A stretch of DNA of 33,761 bases, from assembly GCA_003332035.1 (NCBI GenBank), contig QOQI01000012.1, positions 1 through 33,761 on the forward strand. Direction: 5' to 3'. The position numbers and the translations under genes are program-made. Source of the DNA: Paracoccaceae bacterium (GTDB lineage: Bacteria; Pseudomonadota; Alphaproteobacteria; Rhodobacterales; Rhodobacteraceae). Under the pieces are notes generated by a model. The model was given only the letters and a program-made list of their open reading frames with translations, had not been told where the DNA came from and ran no database searches. Shown here piece by piece: positions 27,417 to 33,761 of the stretch. Every line of letters begins with the position of its first letter. Position 1 is the stretch's first letter.

Positions 27417-28208
27417 ATGAACACCGTAATCGAGGTGAACGGGGTCAACATTCACTATAAACTTGAAGGACCTGAGAATGGTCCCGCCTTAGTGTTTTCA
27501 AATTCACTAGGGACCGACCTGCGTATTTGGGACGAAGTTATATCATATTTACCCAAAAATGTCAGAATACTTCGATATGACACACGAGGACACGGACTGT
27601 CTGATTGTCCAAAATCACCTTACTCTATGGGCAGTCTTGTAAGAGACATTGAGGCATTGATGGATGCTTTAAAATTAAAGAATTCGTTATTCATTGGTCT
27701 GTCTATCGGTGGAATGATTGCACAAGGATTAGCAGTAAAAAGGCTTGACCTAGTAAAAGCAATGGTACTCTCAAATACTGCGGTAAAGATAGGTAACCGG
27801 CAAATTTGGGAAGACCGTATTTCTACTGTTGAGTCATCTGGCATGAAAGTTTTGACGACAGAAACTATGAAACGTTGGTTCAGTAACAAGTTTTTCGAAA
27901 GTTCCAAGGTACGAATATATGCAAATATGTTTGAAAGACAGCCTGAGGAAGGTTATTCCGGCTGTTCATACGCTATTTCTGGAACGGATTTTTACACTCC
28001 TACTTCCAGCTTACGTTTACCAACAATCGCAATAGCAGGCTCAGAGGATCGTTCAACGCCACCAGATTTAGTGCGCGAAACTTGTGATCTTATACCAGGA
28101 TCAAAATTCAACCTAATTAAGGGAGCAGGACATATTTCATGTGTCGAAGCACCAAAAGAATATGCAACAGTTTTATCAGATTTCATGAAAGAATTTGGAC
28201 ATGTCTAA
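27417..28208 (+). CDS. Alpha/beta hydrolase, 3-oxoadipate enol-lactonase-like
   Basis: The 263-residue alpha/beta hydrolase has its nucleophile Ser96 in the elbow GLSIGG, a probable acid Asp211 in GSEDRSTPP and His239 in GAGHISCVEAP. Its best match by pattern is PcaD, which opens 3-oxoadipate enol-lactone in the protocatechuate pathway. No other pca gene is nearby, so the true lactone or ester substrate is open. GAGG at 27407-27410 supports the ATG at 27417 rather than the TTG at 27399. The last 8 bases overlap the next hydrolase gene. Confidence 0.8.
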   Translation: MNTVIEVNGVNIHYKLEGPENGPALVFSNSLGTDLRIWDEVISYLPKNVRILRYDTRGHGLSDCPKSPYSMGSLVRDIEALMDALKLKNSLFIGLSIGGMIAQGLAVKRLDLVKAMVLSNTAVKIGNRQIWEDRISTVESSGMKVLTTETMKRWFSNKFFESSKVRIYANMFERQPEEGYSGCSYAISGTDFYTPTSSLRLPTIAIAGSEDRSTPPDLVRETCDLIPGSKFNLIKGAGHISCVEAPKEYATVLSDFMKEFGHV

Positions 28209-28923
28209 GTTCTTGTTAGTCCACGGATCAGGTCACGGCGCCTGGTGTTTTGAAAAACTAGCCAATGAGCTTCGAAATAGAGGCCATGTCGCAGATGCGA
28301 TCGATCTACCTGGACATGGAAGGAACAAACTCCCAATAAGAAAAATAACTCTCGAAAGATATAGCTCTGCAATACGAAAATCACTTCAGAGTCCAACTAT
28401 TGTATTAGGCCATTCAATGGGCGGTTACCCTATTAGTTTGGCCGCTGAGACAGACCCATCTTTTATTAAACATTTAGTTTATCTCACAGCATTTGTTCCT
28501 GAGGACGGAAAAAGCCTAGTAGAGTTGCGAAACAAAGTGGATAATTTTCCGCTCTTATCAGTTATTAAAAAAACGGAAGATGGTCTTGGCTTTTACATTC
28601 CTCAAAAATATCAGAAAGATATTTTTTATCACGACTGTTCGACAAAGGATGTGAAATTGGCAGCCGAGAACTTATGTGTACAAGCCATCAAACCCCAACT
28701 CACATCAATTAGGTTGGGATCAAACTTTGAAAAAACTCCCAAATCTTATGTACACTGTCTTGATGACCGTACAATCCCATTAGCTCTGCAAAAAGAGTTA
28801 TCTAAAAAGATACCAAACGAAAATACATATGAGATAAATTCAGGGCATTCCCCATTTTTTTCAAAGCCGGCAGAATTAGCGCTGGTACTTGAGAAGATAG
28901 CATCAAAAATCCATTATGAATAA
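28201..28923 (+). CDS. Alpha/beta hydrolase of the plant-type esterase/hydroxynitrile lyase group
   Basis: The 240-residue hydrolase has the short LVHGSGHGAWCF oxyanion segment, the nucleophile Ser72 in LGHSMGG, a likely acid Asp188 in CLDDRTIP and His216 in SGHSPFF. This small-lid architecture resembles the methylesterase/hydroxynitrile lyase-like (AB hydrolase 6) family. The substrate is unknown; ester hydrolysis is the safest reading. It overlaps the upstream lactonase by 8 bases and the downstream MFS gene by 8 bases, so the three should be translated together. The ATG at 28201 is preferred over the TTG at 28195. Confidence 0.82.
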   Translation: MSKFLLVHGSGHGAWCFEKLANELRNRGHVADAIDLPGHGRNKLPIRKITLERYSSAIRKSLQSPTIVLGHSMGGYPISLAAETDPSFIKHLVYLTAFVPEDGKSLVELRNKVDNFPLLSVIKKTEDGLGFYIPQKYQKDIFYHDCSTKDVKLAAENLCVQAIKPQLTSIRLGSNFEKTPKSYVHCLDDRTIPLALQKELSKKIPNENTYEINSGHSPFFSKPAELALVLEKIASKIHYE

Positions 28924-30148
28924 GACAAATCTCCCAATAAAAATTATAATTTTTACAGTCATTCTTGATTCAGTTGGCATAGGTATAATGATACCAGTCT
29001 TGCCAAGCTTAATGACCGACGTTCTTCCTGGAAAAACAGTAGCTGAGGCAGCTGTTTGGGGAGGGATATTGGCAAGCATATTTGCTGTTATGCAATTTAT
29101 TTGTGGACCTATTCTAGGAAGTCTATCTGATACATTTGGTCGGCGACCAGTAATTTTAGTTTCGCTAATCTTTATGGCCTTTGATTATATTATAATGGGG
29201 TTAGCGACCAGTGTTTGGATGTTACTCTTTGGAAGGGTTCTAGGGGGCATAACCGCTTCAACACATTCAACCGCCGCCGCATATGTAGCAGACATTTCGA
29301 GCTCGGAGCAAAAGGCTGCTCGTTTTGGCTACATAGGAGCTGGATTTGGTATTGGTTTTGTTCTAGGGCCTATTATAGGAGGTTTATTGGGTGAAATCGG
29401 CCCAAGAATTCCATTTTTTGCTGCGGCTATTGTTTCAGCTTTAAACGCAGCAGCATGTTATTTTTTCCTTCCAGAAAGTTTGAAAAATAAAAATGTAAAA
29501 CAGTTTTTATTAAGAAACATAAATCCTTTTAATACCTTCAAGGTCATTACAAAATTTGATAGTTTAAAAGTTTTCTTATTAGTGTTCTTACTTTATTCTA
29601 TAAGTACAGCTGTTTACGCAGCAATTTGGCCATATTTTACTGCGGAGCGTTTTTCTTGGTCACCTGGCATGATTGGATTGTCACTTACAGTATACGGTTT
29701 GTGTTTTGCCTTTATTCAAGGCGTATTAGTCCAACCTACAATTAATCTGATTGGGCGATATAATACAGTATTGTTAGGTTTTGGTACAGAAATAGTTGCG
29801 ATGGTTTTAATTGCTATTATAACAAACGGTTGGTTTCTTATAGCCTTGACACCCTTAGCTTCGCTCGGCGTAATAGGACAACCAGCGCTGACCGCTTTAA
29901 TGTCAGACCAGGTTGATGAAAGAAACCAAGGAAGCCTTCAAGGTGTAATATCTTCGCTAACGGCTTTATCGATGATTATTACCCCACTATCTATGACTTG
30001 GATATTAGCCCAATTCTCTAATCAAAGCTCAGAAATTTACTTTCCAGGGGCACCTTTTATAGCTTCAGCTATTTTATTAACCATCTGTGTTTCAGTTTTT
30101 TTATTTTGGGCCCCAAAAAATTTGCAAGTCAAAAGTTTTAAGAATTGA
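28916..30148 (+). CDS. MFS transporter, TetA-like (DHA1 family)
   Basis: This is a 410-residue inner-membrane transporter with about 12 hydrophobic segments. Motif A between helices 2 and 3 is GSLSDTFGRRP (68-78), and the helix 1 motif LDSVGIGIMIPVLP (about 18-30) and motif C-like GxxLGPxxGG (FVLGPIIGG) place it with the TCR/Tet proton antiporters. These genes are often annotated as tetracycline resistance, but chromosomal members export diverse compounds and resistance should not be assumed. Overlap with the esterase gene suggests that it moves a substrate or product of the two hydrolases. Confidence 0.88.
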   Translation: MNKTNLPIKIIIFTVILDSVGIGIMIPVLPSLMTDVLPGKTVAEAAVWGGILASIFAVMQFICGPILGSLSDTFGRRPVILVSLIFMAFDYIIMGLATSVWMLLFGRVLGGITASTHSTAAAYVADISSSEQKAARFGYIGAGFGIGFVLGPIIGGLLGEIGPRIPFFAAAIVSALNAAACYFFLPESLKNKNVKQFLLRNINPFNTFKVITKFDSLKVFLLVFLLYSISTAVYAAIWPYFTAERFSWSPGMIGLSLTVYGLCFAFIQGVLVQPTINLIGRYNTVLLGFGTEIVAMVLIAIITNGWFLIALTPLASLGVIGQPALTALMSDQVDERNQGSLQGVISSLTALSMIITPLSMTWILAQFSNQSSEIYFPGAPFIASAILLTICVSVFLFWAPKNLQVKSFKN

Positions 30149-30207
30149 CGTGATGGAATTGAATGTAATTAACTTGAAAAAACGATTGCTTCAAAAAGGA
30201 TAGTAAA

Positions 30208-31299
30208 ATGGTAAAAATAAAAGCTGCTGTTTGCCACGAGTTTGGAGCTCCTTTGAAAATTGAAACAATCGACTTGAGAGAGCCGATAACTGGTGAAGTA
30301 GAGGTGACATTAGGTGCAGTTGCTATATGCCATTCTGATATATCATTTGCAGACGGTGACTGGGGAGGAGATTTGCCAGCAGTCTACGGCCATGAAGCCG
30401 CTGGTTTTATAAGCAAGATTGGAGATACGGTTAAAGGCTTTGTAATCGGTGATCGAGTAGTCGTCACTCTCATAAAATCATGTGGAAATTGTAACAACTG
30501 CTTAGAGGGAAATCCAACAATATGCGAAGCTAGTAATACAGCTGTGCCTCCCATTTTAAGCTCAAAAGGTAATACTATTCAACAAGTTATGAATTGCGGC
30601 GCCTTCGCTGAAAAAGTAGTAGTCGATCAAAGCCAAGTCGTAAAATTAAATTACGATTTGAACTTTGAAACAGCCTCACTTCTCGCATGTGGTGTGATCA
30701 CTGGCATTGGGGCAGTAGTGAATGCAGCCAAGTTACGACCAGGTCAAGACGCCGTAGTTATTGGCGCGGGCGGGGTCGGGCTAAATGCTATTCAGGGAGC
30801 CAGAATAGCTGGTGCTAGACGAATTATAGCCGTTGATACCAACAAAGATAAATTGGTAGTAGCTAGGGAATTTGGAGCAACCGACTGTGTATTAGCAACT
30901 GAAAAATCTCCTTGGCGCATAGCTAAATCTTTAATTGGTGGTGGAGCTGATGTAGTTTTCGTTACTGTTGGAAATAGCGCAGTGTATGACGTTGCGCCTA
31001 GATATCTCGGTTACGGTGGAAAAGTAGTTATGGTTGGAATGCCAAAATCTGGAGAAAAATCAACTTATGAACCCGTTATGATGGCCTCAGTTTCGCAGGG
31101 AATGATCGGCTCTAAAATGGGTGATGTTGTGATAAAACGCGATATACCCTGGATGGTTGATCTATACAATCAAGGTCGCATCAAGCTGGACGAGTTGGTT
31201 TCAAAAACATGGAGCCTTGAGCAAATCAACGAGGCTATAGCTGACACTAAATTAGGATCAGCCAAAAGAAATGTGATCGTTTTTGATACTGGGAAATAG
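30208..31299 (+). CDS. Zinc-dependent alcohol dehydrogenase (MDR superfamily)
   Basis: This is a 363-residue zinc alcohol dehydrogenase. The catalytic zinc ligands are Cys41 (AICHSD), His62-Glu63 (YGHEAAG) and Cys161 (LLACGVITG); the structural zinc site is Cys92, Cys95, Cys98 and Cys106. The NAD(P)-binding loop is GAGGVG (187-192). The sequence is near the class III/long-chain group (GVITGIGAVVN), but the substrate is not identifiable. AAGGA at 30196-30200 is well spaced before the ATG. It lies 59 bases after the MFS gene and 8 bases before the enolase-superfamily gene, so the last two probably form one transcript. Confidence 0.9.
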   Translation: MVKIKAAVCHEFGAPLKIETIDLREPITGEVEVTLGAVAICHSDISFADGDWGGDLPAVYGHEAAGFISKIGDTVKGFVIGDRVVVTLIKSCGNCNNCLEGNPTICEASNTAVPPILSSKGNTIQQVMNCGAFAEKVVVDQSQVVKLNYDLNFETASLLACGVITGIGAVVNAAKLRPGQDAVVIGAGGVGLNAIQGARIAGARRIIAVDTNKDKLVVAREFGATDCVLATEKSPWRIAKSLIGGGADVVFVTVGNSAVYDVAPRYLGYGGKVVMVGMPKSGEKSTYEPVMMASVSQGMIGSKMGDVVIKRDIPWMVDLYNQGRIKLDELVSKTWSLEQINEAIADTKLGSAKRNVIVFDTGK

Positions 31300-31307
31300 C
31301 ACATAAA

Positions 31308-32543
31308 ATGAAACTAAAAGACTTAAAAATAATCGTAACCCGTCCACCTGCACCTGGTTGGGGGGGGCGATATTGGATTTTCGTCAAACTCACGACTGAT
31401 AATGGAATTGTTGGATGGGGTGAATGCTACGCTTCATCTATTGGTCCAGAGGCAATGGAAGTAGTAATCAAGGATATTTTTGAGCGATACTTTCTGGACG
31501 AAAGCCCTTCCAATTTTGAAAAGATGTTTAGAAGAACCTATTCATCTGGCTTTACACAAAGGCCTGACCTAACTGTAATGGGCGCATTTTCTGGATTAGA
31601 AATTGCATGCTGGGATATTTTAGGGAAATACTTTGATTGCCCAACCTGGCAGTTACTTGGTGGAAAAATAAATGACCGCGTGCGTGCCTATTCTTATCTT
31701 TATCCATTAGAACATCATGACTTAAATGATTTTTGGACATCGCCAGGAATGGCTGCAGAGTCTGCGATTGATCTCGTTTCTCGAGGTTTTACAGCAGTAA
31801 AGTTTGACCCTGCAGGTCCTTACACTATGCGTGGAGGCCATATGCCCGCCATGAGTGACATCAAACTGTCTATAGATTTTTGCCAAGCAATTAGAGAAGC
31901 AGTCGGGGATAAAGCAGATATTTTATTTGGAACACATGGCCAATTTACCACCGCAGGAGCTATAAGATTAGGAAAAGCGATAGAGCCGTACTCGCCGATG
32001 TGGTTTGAAGAACCAATTCCACCAGATAATTTATCAGAATTTAGCAAGGTACAAAGTGCGCTAAGTATCCCTATTGCAACTGGAGAGCGATTTACAACAA
32101 AAATGGAGTTTGCTGAAGTTCTCAAATCTGGGGGGGCCTCTATAATCCAACCAGCCCTCGGGCGGGCTGGTGGTATTTGGGAAATGAAGAAAGCCGCAGC
32201 GATAGCTGAAGTTTTCAATGCGCAAGTAGCGCCTCATTTATACGCTGGACCTATTGAGTGGGCAGCCAATCTTCAATTAGCTGCATCAATACCAAATTTA
32301 TTGATTGCAGAAACAATTGAAACACCCTTTCACAAATCTTTAATTAATGGAAAAATTAAAGTTGAAGATGGTTATATTCAAGTTTCAGACGAAGCTGGCT
32401 TGGGCATTGAAGTAAATGAGAAATTAGCAGAAGAGAATGCTTACAAGGGTCCTGACTTGCATCTAATGATGCAAGATGACCCATGCGACTATTCAGATGG
32501 AAATTCCTTCTCAGGGGGAGCCCCACCTTTAAAAACTGATTAA
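31308..32543 (+). CDS. Mandelate racemase/muconate lactonizing enzyme-family protein (enolase superfamily)
   Basis: This 411-residue enolase-superfamily protein has an N-terminal capping domain (about 1-125) and a barrel. By pattern it resembles sugar-acid dehydratases such as galactonate dehydratase: KFD at 165-167, the Glu pair in WFEEP (234-235), Glu260 in GER, the segment GRAGGIWE and His310 in VAPH. Where such enzymes have DxHGR, this one reads GTHGQ (208-212), so the first metal-binding Asp appears to be Gly. It is probably an aldonate-type dehydratase or relative, of unknown substrate. Runs of eight G (31360-31367) and seven G (32130-32136) interrupt an otherwise AT-rich gene. Confidence 0.82.
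   Translation: MKLKDLKIIVTRPPAPGWGGRYWIFVKLTTDNGIVGWGECYASSIGPEAMEVVIKDIFERYFLDESPSNFEKMFRRTYSSGFTQRPDLTVMGAFSGLEIACWDILGKYFDCPTWQLLGGKINDRVRAYSYLYPLEHHDLNDFWTSPGMAAESAIDLVSRGFTAVKFDPAGPYTMRGGHMPAMSDIKLSIDFCQAIREAVGDKADILFGTHGQFTTAGAIRLGKAIEPYSPMWFEEPIPPDNLSEFSKVQSALSIPIATGERFTTKMEFAEVLKSGGASIIQPALGRAGGIWEMKKAAAIAEVFNAQVAPHLYAGPIEWAANLQLAASIPNLLIAETIETPFHKSLINGKIKVEDGYIQVSDEAGLGIEVNEKLAEENAYKGPDLHLMMQDDPCDYSDGNSFSGGAPPLKTD
31360..31367 (+). repeat. G8 homopolymer near the 5' end of the enolase-superfamily gene
   Basis: Eight consecutive G span codons 18-20 (Trp-Gly-Gly). A change of one base would truncate the protein early. A second run of seven G occurs at 32130-32136 in the same gene. Such runs are possible slippage sites, though shorter G6 runs in rpsA and trpF suggest that GGG glycine codons are generally tolerated. 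Confidence 0.6.
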
Positions 32544-32545
32544 TT

Positions 32546-33247
32546 TCATATTATTTTTTCCCATAAATCATCAAGTTTTTTAATTTCCTTGCTGTCATAC
32601 CGATCTAAATTTTGCCAGTATCTACCTGTAATATCGAAATAACTTAGCTCCTTTTCTCGCTTTAGAGCATCGGAAATTAAATCTTCTTTCAAGCTAGGGG
32701 TTTTAGGCCAAGAATGCCCAGGTGTTATACGGGGAAACGTTAATTCACTTGGACCATTAGAAAGGTTTCCAACAAGGCAATTCTGTTTTTGAGAAATATG
32801 TAAAAATCGATTTGATTTAGCCTTTAGGCTCATCAAAGATATATCATCCCTGAGAGGATCAGGAGTTCCTTTACCATAAAAATGCGTTTTTCCTGTCTTA
32901 GGATAATGCATATCACATCCAATAAATGAAATATGGCTTGGTCTTAAAGCTCCAAGAGCCCAATACCCTGCGGTAAATGCCATAGTCGCTCCAGCATAGA
33001 TAAAACCACCATATTGGTTTTGTATTGGCACAAATTCTTTTTCTGTTATTGCGCTTTGTGACAACTTGATATCTTGCGGCCACCTTTCTTTTGGAAAATC
33101 GAAAGGATAAATTAGATGAGTCCAGTCGGGTCGTACTCGCCAGGCGTTGTTAATTACAACTATTGCATCATAAGCTGTCTCTAAATCAGCAGCTTTCACA
33201 GCATTAGGGCCAGAGCCAATTATTAGGACATTTTTCTTGAAGTCCAT
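32546..33247 (-). CDS. Conserved protein of unassigned function, MptE/DUF115-GT42-like
   Basis: I do not recognise a named gene. The 233-residue product opens with a Rossmann-like strand and loop VLIIGSGPNA (7-16), then VINNAWR (31-37), a helix-rich YAGATMAFTAGYWALGAL (84-101) and SFIGCDMHYP (107-116). This spacing recalls the CMP-sialic-acid transferases of GT42 and the DUF115/MptE family, which share GxGPS, a CN/NN motif and a GxD motif. Nucleotide or nucleotide-sugar binding is therefore an inference. The start is the ATG at 33247; a TTG at 33268 is less likely. It converges on the enolase-superfamily gene with only two bases between stops. Confidence 0.6.
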   Translation of the reverse strand: MDFKKNVLIIGSGPNAVKAADLETAYDAIVVINNAWRVRPDWTHLIYPFDFPKERWPQDIKLSQSAITEKEFVPIQNQYGGFIYAGATMAFTAGYWALGALRPSHISFIGCDMHYPKTGKTHFYGKGTPDPLRDDISLMSLKAKSNRFLHISQKQNCLVGNLSNGPSELTFPRITPGHSWPKTPSLKEDLISDALKREKELSYFDITGRYWQNLDRYDSKEIKKLDDLWEKII

Positions 33248-33297
33248 ATTCAGACACTCAAAACCCAAAAAAGCCTAAATATATTAAATTAGATAGA

Positions 33298-33761
33298 TTA
33301 ATTACTTGCACGTTGCCACAGAACAGTAAAACCACCCAAAGCTTGATTAATAGTATCATCGTCTTCATTCGAAGAAATATTTGCAACTAAACCACGTTTT
33401 TTGTCATCATCTACAGAAGTAATCGACGCATTTACATTTGAGCTTTCCAAAGTTTCTGAAAATACTCGCATAATGGCCCTTTTTCGAAGATCTGGTTTAA
33501 ACACCTTTCCAACAGCCGTTTTGGGTAGCTCCTCCAAAATTTCTACGTGTTTTGGTAAAGCACCAGGTTCTTTAACATGTTCTTTACAGAATTCATCTAA
33601 CTCTTGAGGTGTTACTTTTGCCCCACCAACTAATTCTACGTAAACACAAGGTAACTCGCCAGAGTGTTGATCAGGTTGACCAATAGCACCAGCAAAGGCT
33701 ACTGCCTCATGCCCAAGGAGAGCTTCTTCAACTATGGCTGGATCAATATTATGTCCACCAC
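33298..33761 (-). CDS. Acyl-CoA synthetase (AMP-forming), C-terminal part, cut by window end
   Basis: The reading frame enters from the right edge and ends at 33298. The visible 154 residues are the mobile C-terminal domain of the adenylate-forming ligases: GGHNIDPAIVEEALL at the hinge side, a V/I-G-x-PD strand (AIGQPD), and the motif LPKTAVGKVFKPDLR, whose Lys after Gly is the catalytic lysine of the adenylation step. It likely activates a carboxylic or fatty acid to its CoA thioester. Specificity lies in the missing N-terminal domain. A ~60-residue tail after the catalytic Lys is somewhat longer than in short homologues. It is same-strand with, and 50 bases upstream of, the unassigned protein gene. 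Confidence 0.9.
   Translation of the reverse strand, partial: GGHNIDPAIVEEALLGHEAVAFAGAIGQPDQHSGELPCVYVELVGGAKVTPQELDEFCKEHVKEPGALPKHVEILEELPKTAVGKVFKPDLRKRAIMRVFSETLESSNVNASITSVDDDKKRGLVANISSNEDDDTINQALGGFTVLWQRASN

Noticed and set aside
28916..30148. Tetracycline resistance gene
   Set aside because: The TetA-like family assignment is sound, but there is no tetR or mobile element, and many chromosomal relatives are not drug exporters.

Overview
The window reads as chromosomal DNA of an AT-rich alphaproteobacterium, most likely a low-GC, pelagic member of the Rhodobacterales (Roseobacter-like). The basis is gene order and protein character: hisA-hisF-hisE; miaB-phoH-ybeY-corC-lnt-metK-trmB; aroA-cmk-rpsA-ihfB-lapA-trpF-trpB; and fabA-fabB-fabI facing an Irr-type Fur regulator. 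Lineage is an inference from synteny recalled from the group, not from a search.

Layout. 1-1172: tail of hisA, then hisF and hisE with short overlaps. 1167-3959 (minus): a CoA-binding protein and a lone molybdenum hydroxylase large subunit (CoxL form II type). 4130-11439 (plus): miaB, phoH, ybeY, corC, lnt, metK, trmB, a dense housekeeping run for tRNA modification, rRNA maturation, lipoprotein acylation and SAM supply. 11571-18337 (plus): aroA-cmk, then rpsA with a clear intrinsic terminator, ihfB, lapA, trpF and trpB. 18392-24003 (minus): valS, then the fatty-acid operon transcribed fabA-fabB-fabI. 24178-32543 (plus): irr followed by an accessory metabolic stretch: MDR quinone reductase, L-2-haloacid dehalogenase, PLP serine/threonine dehydratase, a tightly coupled lactonase/esterase/MFS set, a zinc alcohol dehydrogenase and an enolase-superfamily enzyme. 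32546-33761 (minus): an unassigned protein resembling the MptE/DUF115-GT42 fold, and the C-terminal part of an acyl-CoA synthetase cut by the window edge.

How the parts work together. The left two thirds is core metabolism and translation: histidine, tryptophan and aromatic synthesis, S1 and IHF-beta, ValRS and the anaerobic-type unsaturated fatty acid pathway. The right third looks catabolic and accessory. Its hydrolases, exporter, dehalogenase and oxidoreductases suggest use of small organic acids, esters or sugar acids, but no complete pathway can be assigned.

No tRNA, rRNA, CRISPR, insertion sequence or phage gene is visible. No gene-free stretch exceeds 300 bases; the largest gaps are 13529-13795 (tandem hairpins before rpsA) and 15476-15732 (rpsA terminator and ihfB upstream region). 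The 11440-11570 gap shows nothing I can name. I did not find an obvious new multi-gene defence or mobile system. The most unusual items are a perfect 15-bp inverted repeat at the corC/lnt junction, an enolase-superfamily protein lacking an expected metal-binding Asp, and the orphan GT42/MptE-like protein.
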